Below, one piece after another: positions 1 through 5,952 of a stretch of 9,447 bases of DNA (the first letter of the stretch is position 1; every line of letters starts with the position of its first letter). The DNA comes from an uncultured Collinsella sp. (GTDB lineage: Bacteria; Actinomycetota; Coriobacteriia; Coriobacteriales; Coriobacteriaceae). The DNA lies in NCBI GenBank assembly GCA_900549355.1, contig UROA01000078.1, forward strand, positions 1-9,447, in the 5' to 3' direction. The notes under the pieces are model-generated. The model saw only the letters and a list, made by a program, of their open reading frames with translations, was not told the DNA's origin and did not search any database. The position numbers and the translations under genes were made by a program.

Positions 1-12
1 AATGAGTACACT

Positions 13-1725
13 ATGGCAAAATGGCTTGATAATGCAATCTTTTATGAAATTTATCCCCAGTCTTTTCTGGATACCAATGGTGACGGTATCGGTGATTTTC
101 AGGGTATCATAGAAAAACTGGATTATATTAAGGAACTGGGATGTAATGCGATCTGGATGAATCCCTGTTTTGCATCCCCCTTCGGAGACGCAGGCTATGA
201 TGTGGCGGACTACTGCGATGTCGACCCACGTCTCGGCTCGCTTGACGACTTCGATGACATGATCGCTGCGGCTCACGCGCGCGGCATCAAGGTCATCGTC
301 GACATCGTGCCCAACCATTCATCCAACCAGCACCCCTGGTTCAAAGCCGCTCTTGCCGCCGGCCCCGGATCGCCCGAACGCGCCCGTTATATCTTCCGCG
401 ATGGTCGCGGCGAGCATGGCGAGCTGCCTCCCACCAATTGGAATGCCAACTTTGGCGGCCCCGCATGGACGCGTGTTGCGGACGGTCAGTGGTATCTGCA
501 CATGTTTACGCCCGAGCAGCCGGACTTTGACTGGTCATGCCCTGAGGTTCACGCGCTCTTTTGCGACGTCCTGGCGTTTTGGAGCGATCGAGGCGTCGAC
601 GGCTTTCGCATTGATGTGGCGCAGGGTCTCGCCAAGGATCTCGACCGCGATGACCTCGACCGGTGGCATCTCGCCGAGGGCGATGACATGGTTGACGACG
701 GCACCCATCCGCTGTGGGACCGCAATGAGGTCCACGAGATCTATCGCGAGTGGCGCCGCGTGTTCGACCGCTATAATCCGCCGCGCAGTGCCGTTGCCGA
801 GGCGTGGGTGCTGCCCGAGCGCCAGTATCTCTACGCGCGTCCCAGCGAGCTTGGCCAGACATTCAACTTTGAGTTTGCCAAGGCCACTTGGACCTATGAT
901 GACATGCACACTGCAATCGAGAAGGGCTTGAAGGCAGCCGTCGAATCCGATTCCGCCTCGACCTGGGTACTCTCCAACCACGACGTGCCGCGCGTGGCGA
1001 CACGCTATGCCCTGCCGCAAATCAAGGCGACGCGCTACCACCAGATTGCGCTCGACTGGCTCTTGCGCGACGGGTCGTCTTATGACGAGGACCGTGAACT
1101 CGGCGAGCGCCGCGCGCGGGCGGCCCTTTTGCTTGAGCTGGCGCTTCCGGGCTCGGCATACGTGTATCAGGGTGAGGAGCTCGGCCTTTTTGAGGTGGCT
1201 GATATCCCGTGGGCTGCACTCGAAGACCCTACTGCGACCAATACGCACGGACCGAAGCGTGAGAAGGGGCGCGACGGCTGTCGTGTGCCCCTGCCGTGGG
1301 TGGCGGCGGACGATCCCGCGCATGGCGGATCGTTTGGGTTTTCGCCGGCAGACGCCGATGCGGCGCCCCATCTGCCGCAGCCTGCATGGTTTTCCGATTA
1401 TGCTGCCGATAGGGAAGAAGTGGACCCGACATCGATGCTTGCGCTCTATCGTGACGCCCTCTGGCTGCGGCGCAAGCTGCGCGGGTGCGCCAACGATCTT
1501 GCGTGGCTCGATCTTGACGGGCGCACCGGTCTTGCGGATGGTGCCGAGGGCGCTGAGGGCGGCGTCATCGCCTATCGCCGCGATAACGGCTGGGCGTGTG
1601 TGACGAACTTCGGTGCAGCACCCGTGGAGCTGCCGGCGGGCAGGGTCCTGCTCACCTCATCACCGCTTGCAGACGGCAGGCTCGCGCAGGACAGCTCTGC
1701 CTGGATCATGCTCGGTGAGATGTAG
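13..1725 (+). CDS. GH13 alpha-glucosidase (oligo-glucosidase type), cytoplasmic
   Basis: 570 residues, a complete (beta/alpha)8 GH13 hydrolase of the alpha-glucosidase/oligo-1,6-glucosidase group; the overall pattern recalls the actinobacterial GH13_30 subfamily. Visible motifs are the Asp/Asn-rich calcium loop (about residues 20-28, DTNGDGIGD), GYDVADY at 61-67, PNH at 100-102, nucleophile D201 in GFRID, acid/base E263 in AEAWV, and transition-state Asp D324 in SNHD. There is no signal peptide, so it should act in the cytoplasm on imported malto- or isomalto-oligosaccharides. Val202 after the nucleophile is, in related enzymes, associated with acceptance of alpha-1,6 bonds; that is only a hint here. 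The C-terminal ~100 residues look like the usual small beta domain. The start is the first in-frame ATG; with 12 bases upstream I cannot see a ribosome binding site. The first ~55 codons are AT-rich (GAA, AAA, AAT, ATA) unlike the rest. An upstream gene may end with TGA at 3-5. Confidence 0.9.
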   Translation: MAKWLDNAIFYEIYPQSFLDTNGDGIGDFQGIIEKLDYIKELGCNAIWMNPCFASPFGDAGYDVADYCDVDPRLGSLDDFDDMIAAAHARGIKVIVDIVPNHSSNQHPWFKAALAAGPGSPERARYIFRDGRGEHGELPPTNWNANFGGPAWTRVADGQWYLHMFTPEQPDFDWSCPEVHALFCDVLAFWSDRGVDGFRIDVAQGLAKDLDRDDLDRWHLAEGDDMVDDGTHPLWDRNEVHEIYREWRRVFDRYNPPRSAVAEAWVLPERQYLYARPSELGQTFNFEFAKATWTYDDMHTAIEKGLKAAVESDSASTWVLSNHDVPRVATRYALPQIKATRYHQIALDWLLRDGSSYDEDRELGERRARAALLLELALPGSAYVYQGEELGLFEVADIPWAALEDPTATNTHGPKREKGRDGCRVPLPWVAADDPAHGGSFGFSPADADAAPHLPQPAWFSDYAADREEVDPTSMLALYRDALWLRRKLRGCANDLAWLDLDGRTGLADGAEGAEGGVIAYRRDNGWACVTNFGAAPVELPAGRVLLTSSPLADGRLAQDSSAWIMLGEM

Positions 1726-1776
1726 GGGCATCTCGCTGCGAGCCTGCGTTTGTTCGCGCCTTTCGTGACGACTGAT

Positions 1777-1814
1777 GCCCTCGCGAGGTTTGCGAGGGCG
1801 CCGCAAAACTTTTT
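1777..1814 (+). terminator. Probable terminator after the alpha-glucosidase gene
   Basis: A perfect 8-bp stem (GCCCTCGC at 1777-1784 with GCGAGGGC at 1792-1799) closes a 7-base loop about 50 bases after the stop codon. The T run (1810-1814) is offset by ten bases, so this is not a classic intrinsic terminator; efficiency is uncertain. Confidence 0.45.
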
Positions 1815-1854
1815 AAAAAAAGTTCTTGCATTTGGGTGGATCATCCCGTATATT
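1810..1854 (+). promoter_or_regulatory. tRNA operon promoter with upstream A/T tract
   Basis: TTGCAT (1826-1831) and TATATT (1849-1854) are separated by exactly 17 bases and lie just before the tRNA pair. Directly upstream is a T5-A7 tract (1810-1821), placed where the alpha subunit of RNA polymerase contacts UP elements of stable-RNA promoters. Transcription would start near 1861, giving a 5' tRNA leader of only a few bases. Confidence 0.75.
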
Positions 1855-1866
1855 AAATCCTCGCAG

Positions 1867-1942
1867 GCGGACATGGCTCAGTTGGTAGAGCACAACCTTG
1901 CCAAGGTTGGGGTCGCGGGTTCGAGCCCCGTTGTCCGCTCCA
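1867..1942 (+). tRNA. tRNA-Gly (anticodon GCC)
   Basis: 76 bases fold as a full cloverleaf. The acceptor stem GCGGACA (1867-1873) pairs with TGTCCGC (1932-1938), followed by discriminator T and an encoded CCA (1940-1942). The D stem is GCTC/GAGC. The anticodon stem CAACC/GGTTG holds loop TTGCCAA, with anticodon GCC at 1900-1902. The T arm carries GTTCGAG. It is first in a two-tRNA transcript, three bases before tRNA-Val. Confidence 0.97.
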
Positions 1943-1945
1943 TTT

Positions 1946-2020
1946 GGGCGTTTAGCTCAGGGGGAGAGCGCTTCCCTGACACGGAAGAGGTCAGAAGTTC
2001 AAATCTTCTAACGCCCACCA
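1946..2020 (+). tRNA. tRNA-Val (anticodon GAC)
   Basis: 75 bases fold as a cloverleaf. Acceptor GGGCGTT pairs with AACGCCC, then A and an encoded CCA (2018-2020). The D stem is GCTC/GAGC. The anticodon stem CTTCC/GGAAG encloses CTGACAC, with anticodon GAC at 1978-1980. The T stem AGAAG/CTTCT has a TTCAAAT loop. It is expressed with the upstream tRNA-Gly and followed by a strong terminator. Confidence 0.97.
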
Positions 2021-2028
2021 AATGTTTG

Positions 2029-2065
2029 CAGCTCAGAGGCTATGTCCTCTGGGCTGTTTTGTTTT
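2029..2065 (+). terminator. Intrinsic terminator of the tRNA operon
   Basis: An 11-bp stem (2029-2039 with 2046-2056, one G-T wobble) with a 6-base loop is followed at once by TTTTGTTTT (2057-2065). This is a textbook Rho-independent terminator, nine bases after the tRNA-Val CCA end. Confidence 0.93.
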
Positions 2066-2066
2066 A

Positions 2067-2102
2067 TGCCGCCAAACATGCCGGCAAATAAGCCACCAAA
2101 TA
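2067..2102. repeat. Three tandem 12-bp units
   Basis: Three head-to-tail units fill 36 bases with no gap: TGCCGCCAAACA (2067-2078), TGCCGGCAAATA (2079-2090) and AGCCACCAAATA (2091-2102). All share the pattern GCC-two bases-CAAA. They start two bases after the tRNA terminator's T tract. The array could be an iteron-like binding site, a relic of coding sequence, or chance. Confidence 0.5.
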
Positions 2103-2267
2103 CTGATCCAAGGTCTGTACGCGATGGTCTTCGCATCCCGTAGAGGTGCCGGCAGATTGCATGCGTCCTGGCCGATCGTGACCGCAACATGTTGGTCAAG
2201 CACAATCTTTTGGATTCTTTTGGCGTGAGCGGTTTGGTTTTGGTAGGATTTGTCAGCGGCTTGACTA

Positions 2268-2342
2268 AGGGGGTTTTATAACTGCTATGCAGGTAGCCGT
2301 GTTGGTAACGTTTTACCGACTTGCCAAGAACCCCTCATTTTT
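2268..2342 (+). other. Long imperfect hairpin ending in a T run (candidate small RNA or terminator)
   Basis: An outer stem AGGGG plus TTTT (2268-2277, one bulged G) pairs with AAGAACCCCT (2326-2335). An inner 8-bp stem (2301-2308 with 2313-2320, loop CGTT, one G-T pair) lies inside it, with a short GGTAG/TTGCC helix (2292-2296 with 2321-2325) between. Two bases after the outer stem comes TTTTT (2338-2342). The hairpin is not attached to any gene I can support. A TTGACT at 2261-2266 could be a -35 box, but no -10 box is well spaced from it. Confidence 0.4.
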
Positions 2343-2382
2343 AATGCGTCTGCAAAATGACTAATTGCTTTGACCTGCTGAA

Positions 2383-2430
2383 ACACTATATGTTGTGTTT
2401 GACCTAAAAAAAGAATACAGGATATAGATG
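2383..2430 (+). promoter_or_regulatory. Tandem NrdR boxes upstream of nrdD
   Basis: Box 1 (2383-2398, ACACTATATGTTGTGT) fits the known NrdR palindrome ACACwATATaTwGTGT at almost every base. Box 2 (2415-2430, ATACAGGATATAGATG) fits about ten of sixteen positions. The boxes are 32 bases apart start to start, three helical turns, the spacing typical of NrdR operators. Position ahead of a ribonucleotide reductase gene and overlap with the promoter support repression by NrdR when dNTP levels are high. nrdR itself is not in the window. Confidence 0.85.
2399..2428 (+). promoter_or_regulatory. nrdD promoter
   Basis: TTGACC (2399-2404) and TATAGA (2423-2428) are 18 bases apart. The -35 abuts NrdR box 1 and the -10 lies inside box 2, so bound NrdR would cover the polymerase site. 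The 8-mer TTTGACCT also occurs 29 bases upstream (2369-2376), but there it has no good -10 partner. The start of transcription would be near 2434. Confidence 0.7.
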
Positions 2431-2433
2431 CGT

Positions 2434-2655
2434 CTTTGTCGTATGATAGATGGCGGACAGAGAACGAAGACCTTAACTGCCTCTTTTGAACGTGTCCTTG
2501 AGCCGCTTGATCGGCTCCAGGGAATGTCCGCATGGAGGCTTATGGTTTATCGAGAACACAGATTGCGCGACGGCGCCGCAAGACAGGGGCAAGCCCTGCC
2601 GGGTATCGTTTGGCTCTGAAGCGCGATGAGGCTACGATGCGAAAGAGGCAAGAGG
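2434..2655 (+). other. Long, foldable 5' leader of nrdD
   Basis: If transcription starts near 2434, the mRNA has a ~220-base leader without a convincing gene. GCGGACA (2453-2459) pairs perfectly with TGTCCGC (2525-2531). Inside this closing helix is a strong hairpin, GAGCCG (2500-2505) with CGGCTC (2512-2517), extended by CCT/AGG across one mismatch. A second hairpin, CAGGG (2584-2588) with CCCTG (2594-2598), lies closer to the gene. I do not recognise a known riboswitch class. Confidence 0.45.
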
Positions 2656-4878
2656 ATGAAGATCATCAAGCGCAGCGGCACCGAGGTTATCTTTGACATC
2701 GATAAGATCGTCAATGCCATCCGCGCCGCAAACTTGGAGGTCGAGGAGAGCTCTCGTCTTACCGACCGCCAGGTGGTTTACGCGGCACAAAACGTCGCCG
2801 AGGCATGCGAGAACGCGGGTCACACCGTGTCGGTCGAGGAGATTCAGGATCTGGTCGAGGACGAGATCATGCGTCTCGACTGCTATGAGGTTGCCCGCCA
2901 CTACATCATCTATCGCTATGTTCAGAGCCTGAAGCGCCAGAAGAACACGACCGATGACAAGATCCTGTCGCTGATCGAGTGCAACAACGAAGAGGTCAAG
3001 CAGGAGAACTCCAACAAGAACCCGACCGTCAATTCCGTTCAGCGTGACTACATGGCCGGCGAGATCTCCAAGGACCTGACTCAGCGTGTGCTGCTGCCCC
3101 AGGAGATTGTGGATGCTCACAATGAGGGCCTGATTCACTTCCATGATTCGGACTACTTTGCCCAGCACATGCATAACTGCGACCTGGTGAACCTGGAGGA
3201 TATGCTCCAGAACGGTACTGTTATCTCGGGTACGCTGATTGAGAAGCCGCACAGCTTCTCGACCGCTTGCAACATCGCGACGCAGATCATCGCCCAGGTT
3301 GCTTCCTCCCAGTACGGTGGCCAGTCGATTTCGCTGACCCATCTCGCCCCGTTCGTCGAGGTGAGCCGTCAAAAGATTCGCGGCGAGGTCGCCCGCGAGC
3401 TCGAGGAGCTCGGCGTTTCCGCATCTCCCGAAAAGGTCCGCGAGGTTGTTGAGGATCGTCTGCGTGACGAGATTCGTCGCGGCGTCCAGACGATTCAGTA
3501 TCAGGTCGTGACCCTTATGACCACCAATGGCCAGGCGCCGTTCGTGACGGTCTTTATGTATCTTAACGAGGCCCGTACGCCTCAGGAGAAGCACGACCTT
3601 GCCATGATCGTGGAGGAGACGCTTCGCCAGCGCTACGAGGGCGTTAAGAACGAGGCCGGCGTATGGATCACCCCGGCATTTCCCAAGCTTATCTATGTAC
3701 TCGAGGACGATAACGTTCACGAGGATTCCCCGTACTTCTACCTGACCCAGCTGGCTGCCAAGTGCACTGCCAAGCGTATGGTGCCCGATTACATCTCCGA
3801 GAAAAAGATGCGCGAGCTCAAGCTGTCGAAGGGCGAGACCGCGGGTAACGGCGACTGCTATACCTGCATGGGCTGCCGCAGCTTCTTGACGCCCGACCGC
3901 TCGGGCAACGGCTTTAACAACGTTGCCAACGCGCTGAACTACGACCCGAACAAGCCCAAGTACTATGGTCGCTTTAACCAGGGCGTCGTGACCATCAACC
4001 TGCCCGATGTCGCGCTGAGCTCGCACCAGGATATGGATAAGTTCTGGAAGATCTTCGACGAGCGCCTTGAGCTGTGCCACCGTGCCCTGCTGTGCCGTCA
4101 TGAGCGCCTGATGGGTACGCTTTCTGACGCCGCACCGATTCTGTGGCAGTACGGCGCCCTCGCTCGTCTGAAGAAGGGCGAGACGATCGACAAGCTGCTC
4201 GTGGGCGGTTACTCCACCATTAGTCTGGGTTATGCCGGCCTGTACGAGGGCGTCAAGTACATGACGGGCCACAGCCACACCGAGAAGGAGGGCACGCCGT
4301 TTGCCATGGCCGTCATGCAGCGCATGAACGACAAGTGCGCCGAGTGGAAGGCCGAAAGCGATATTGACTTCTCGCTGTACGGTACCCCGCTTGAGTCGAC
4401 GACCTACAAGTTCGCCAAGTGCCTGCAGCGTCGTTTTGGCATCATCCCGGGCGTGACGGACAAGGGCTACATCACCAACAGCTACCACGTCCACGTGTCC
4501 GAGGAGATCGACGCCTTCGATAAGCTTAAGTTTGAGGGCATGTTCCAGCAGCTTTCGCCGGGCGGTGCCATCTCCTACGTCGAGGTTCCCAACATGCAGG
4601 ACAACCTCAAGGCTGTCATTCGCGTGATGCAGTACATCTACGACAACATCATGTACGCCGAGCTCAACACCAAGAGCGACTACTGCCAGGTGTGCGGCTA
4701 CGACGGTGAGATCAAGATTGTCGAGGATGACGGCAAGCTGGTGTGGGAGTGCCCTAACTGCGGCAACCGCGATCAGGAGAAGATGAATGTTGCCCGTCGC
4801 ACGTGCGGCTACATCGGTACCCAGTTCTGGAACCAGGGTCGAACCGAGGAGATCCGCGACCGCGTGCTGCATCTCTAA
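2656..4878 (+). CDS. nrdD: Anaerobic (class III) ribonucleoside-triphosphate reductase, large subunit
   Basis: 740 residues from the ATG at 2656, chosen because AAAGAGG (2642-2648) sits 7 bases upstream and the protein then begins MKIIKRSG as in the family; an in-frame ATG at 2626 is less likely. The enzyme reduces ribonucleoside triphosphates to dNTPs with a glycyl radical. Residues ~1-90 are an ATP-cone regulatory domain. C175 (HNCDLVNL) and C407 (MGCRSFL) match the two active-site cysteines of E. coli NrdD. The C-terminal zinc site is C677-C680 and C699-C702, and the radical glycine is G718 in RRTCGYIG. Extra cysteines C401 and C404 precede C407. Length is close to the 712 residues of E. 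coli. Codon use is strongly biased: no TTA, CTA or TCA codons, which leaves an open frame on the opposite strand. NrdR boxes indicate repression by NrdR. The partner nrdG follows after an unusual 426-base spacer. Confidence 0.97.
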   Translation: MKIIKRSGTEVIFDIDKIVNAIRAANLEVEESSRLTDRQVVYAAQNVAEACENAGHTVSVEEIQDLVEDEIMRLDCYEVARHYIIYRYVQSLKRQKNTTDDKILSLIECNNEEVKQENSNKNPTVNSVQRDYMAGEISKDLTQRVLLPQEIVDAHNEGLIHFHDSDYFAQHMHNCDLVNLEDMLQNGTVISGTLIEKPHSFSTACNIATQIIAQVASSQYGGQSISLTHLAPFVEVSRQKIRGEVARELEELGVSASPEKVREVVEDRLRDEIRRGVQTIQYQVVTLMTTNGQAPFVTVFMYLNEARTPQEKHDLAMIVEETLRQRYEGVKNEAGVWITPAFPKLIYVLEDDNVHEDSPYFYLTQLAAKCTAKRMVPDYISEKKMRELKLSKGETAGNGDCYTCMGCRSFLTPDRSGNGFNNVANALNYDPNKPKYYGRFNQGVVTINLPDVALSSHQDMDKFWKIFDERLELCHRALLCRHERLMGTLSDAAPILWQYGALARLKKGETIDKLLVGGYSTISLGYAGLYEGVKYMTGHSHTEKEGTPFAMAVMQRMNDKCAEWKAESDIDFSLYGTPLESTTYKFAKCLQRRFGIIPGVTDKGYITNSYHVHVSEEIDAFDKLKFEGMFQQLSPGGAISYVEVPNMQDNLKAVIRVMQYIYDNIMYAELNTKSDYCQVCGYDGEIKIVEDDGKLVWECPNCGNRDQEKMNVARRTCGYIGTQFWNQGRTEEIRDRVLHL

Positions 4879-4889
4879 TAACCATCCCA

Positions 4890-5027
4890 GGCCGCCCCGT
4901 AGCGAGGCCCCGGACCTTTACTCGCTATTTCGGACAGTCCTGGCTCACGACGGAGGCGCCACTGGCGCCTCCTGTTCGTGCGGAACTCATATCGAGCAAA
5001 GGTCCGGGGCCTCGCTACGGGGCGGCC
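4890..5027. repeat. 138-bp inverted-repeat element A (39-bp arms, MITE- or REP-like)
   Basis: The left arm 4890-4928 is the reverse complement of the right arm 4989-5027 at 37 of 39 positions; the outer 30 are perfect and mismatches fall at 4920/4997 and 4925/4992. The 60-base centre holds a second perfect palindrome, GGAGGCGCC (4952-4960) and GGCGCCTCC (4964-4972) with a 3-base loop, flanked by CACGA/TCGTG. The element starts 11 bases after the nrdD stop. It has no T tract, so it is not a classic intrinsic terminator, though as RNA it would fold into a very stable rod that may protect or end the nrdD message. No clear target-site duplication is visible. Confidence 0.88.
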
Positions 5028-5205
5028 AAGTTGACGTAGCGGAGATGCAGCTCGCAGTCTGCTCACTCCTCGAAGTTCTTAGCGGAAATAATTCGAGCTG
5101 CAGCAGCGATTTACTTGCGATGGCGGTTGAGTTGCAACAAGGTTTTTATTGGACCTCGAACCCTATACTCGATGTTCGCTTCGTTCATTGAGTTACCCTT
5201 TGCAT

Positions 5206-5289
5206 GAGGCCGGGACATATCGTCCCGCCCGCAGTTTCGCAGGCCGAAGGCCGAGAATGTTTGAGGACGGGATGATATGTCCCAGCCTC
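5206..5289. repeat. 84-bp inverted-repeat element B before nrdG
   Basis: Arms 5206-5227 and 5268-5289 pair over 22 positions: 20 Watson-Crick, one G-T (5222/5273) and one C-A mismatch (5211/5284). The core is GGGACATATC against GATATGTCCC. The 40-base loop contains its own hairpin, GGCC-GAA-GGCC (5242-5252). The right arm ends two bases before the nrdG ribosome binding site (GGGAGAG, 5292-5298), so in mRNA the stem would stand just upstream of the initiation site. The sequence is unrelated to element A, but the design (long arms around a central small hairpin) is the same. Confidence 0.85.
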
Positions 5290-5304
5290 CCGGGAGAGTT
5301 ACCT

Positions 5305-5886
5305 ATGAATTACGCGAACATTAAGTATTTCGACATTGCTGATGGGGAAGGCGTTCGTACTTCTCTGTTTGTGAGCGGGTGCCGTCGCGGGTGCAAGAAC
5401 TGCTTTAACTCCGTCGCGTGGGACTTTGCCGCGGGTGAACCGTTCGATCGTGTCGTCGAGGACAAGATTATCGAGAGCCTCGACCATCCCTTTATCGATG
5501 GCCTGACGATTCTGGGCGGCGAGCCTATGGAGCCCGAGAATCAGGCGGGGCTTGTTGACTTTATCGAACGCGTGCGTGCGGCCTATCCCGCGGGGTCGGG
5601 CAAGACCATTTGGTGCTTTACCGGCGACGTGCTCGAGGAGCTTATGCCGGGTGGTCGTCACCATACCGAGGCGACGGACCGTATCCTTGCCTGCCTCGAT
5701 ATGTTGGTGGATGGCCCGTTTGTTCAGGATCTGTACGATATCTCATTGCGTTTTAGGGGCTCGAGCAATCAGCGCGTGATTGATATGAACGCCACGCGCG
5801 CCCGTGCTGTGCGCGAGGGCGTTGCGCTTTGCGACGCTGTGGAGCTTTGGCGGGACGATCCGGTCTATTCGACCCATACTATGTAG
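5305..5886 (+). CDS. nrdG: Anaerobic ribonucleotide reductase activating protein (radical SAM)
   Basis: 193 residues. NrdG uses a [4Fe-4S] cluster and S-adenosylmethionine to generate the glycyl radical on NrdD. The cluster motif is C26-x3-C30-x2-C33 (GCRRGCKNC), and GGEPM at 71-75 is the SAM-binding motif of the family. The N-terminal pattern (F-D-x-x-D-G-E-G-x-R) and the length are typical. The ATG at 5305 is chosen because GGGAGAG lies 6 bases upstream; the reading frame stays open further upstream through element B, but that part does not resemble NrdG. It normally sits directly after nrdD; here the two are separated by the palindrome-rich spacer. folE starts 66 bases downstream. Confidence 0.95.
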   Translation: MNYANIKYFDIADGEGVRTSLFVSGCRRGCKNCFNSVAWDFAAGEPFDRVVEDKIIESLDHPFIDGLTILGGEPMEPENQAGLVDFIERVRAAYPAGSGKTIWCFTGDVLEELMPGGRHHTEATDRILACLDMLVDGPFVQDLYDISLRFRGSSNQRVIDMNATRARAVREGVALCDAVELWRDDPVYSTHTM

Positions 5887-5887
5887 C

Positions 5888-5918
5888 TTGTGGCCGATGC
5901 CAAAGGGCGTGGTACCAT
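5888..5918 (+). promoter_or_regulatory. Possible folE promoter
   Basis: TTGTGG (5888-5893) and TACCAT (5913-5918) are 19 bases apart in the nrdG-folE gap, about 35 bases before the folE start. The match is modest and the spacing long; read-through from nrdG is equally possible since no terminator is seen. Confidence 0.3.
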
Positions 5919-5952
5919 AGCGCGAACGCAAAATCGGAAAAGTGAGGCCCAG

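Larger units (their letters stand above)
2066..2382. other. Gene-poor spacer between tRNA operon and nrdD promoter
   Basis: I see no convincing gene here. A 30-codon frame (2189-2281, plus strand) has a hydrophobic C-terminal half but no ribosome binding site. Other frames are short and look like nothing known. The segment is AT-richer than the flanking genes. It contains the 12-bp triplet at its left end and a foldable block at about 2257-2342 on its right. Confidence 0.6.
4879..5304. other. nrdD-nrdG spacer carrying two palindromic elements
   Basis: 426 bases without a convincing gene. Besides the two large palindromes (listed separately) it holds GCAGCTCG (5047-5054) complementary to CGAGCTGC (5094-5101), and a smaller hairpin at 5168-5192 (CTCGATG with CATTGAG around an imperfect centre). 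TATACT (5164-5169) could be a -10 box for nrdG, but no good -35 lies 16-19 bases upstream. I found no NrdR box pair here. Short frames on both strands share peptide words only because they read the same palindrome. Confidence 0.75.

Noticed and set aside
2013..2101. tRNA-Val 3' end as an integrase attachment site (CCACCAAAT recurs at 2093-2101)
   Set aside because: The match is only nine bases, no integrase or element lies nearby, and the second copy is part of the 12-bp tandem units.
2189..2281. A 30-codon frame with a hydrophobic C-terminal half (possible small membrane peptide)
   Set aside because: No ribosome binding site or promoter, and it runs into the hairpin block. Not enough to call a gene.
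2428..2619. A 63-codon frame in the nrdD leader
   Set aside because: Its ATG overlaps NrdR box 2 and lies upstream of the predicted transcription start. It has no ribosome binding site and the peptide is unlike known proteins.
2434..2655. Cobalamin riboswitch upstream of nrdD
   Set aside because: Only fragments resemble the class (GGGAA, GCCGCAA, CAGG...CCTGCC). The conserved core is not present in order and spacing. Kept only as an unassigned structured leader.
2632..4872. A 746-codon open frame on the minus strand opposite nrdD
   Set aside because: Its codons lie exactly over the nrdD codons, so it is open merely because nrdD uses no TTA, CTA or TCA codons. The peptide looks like no protein family, while the plus-strand frame has every NrdD motif.
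4803..5066. Short frames on both strands sharing the peptide word RPVARPRTF in the nrdD-nrdG spacer
   Set aside because: The shared peptide arises because both strands of the same palindrome are read. They overlap the end of nrdD and lack ribosome binding sites.
5160..5175. A possible NrdR box before nrdG
   Set aside because: About ten of sixteen bases match, no partner box lies 31-32 bases to either side, and the critical right half-site is poor.
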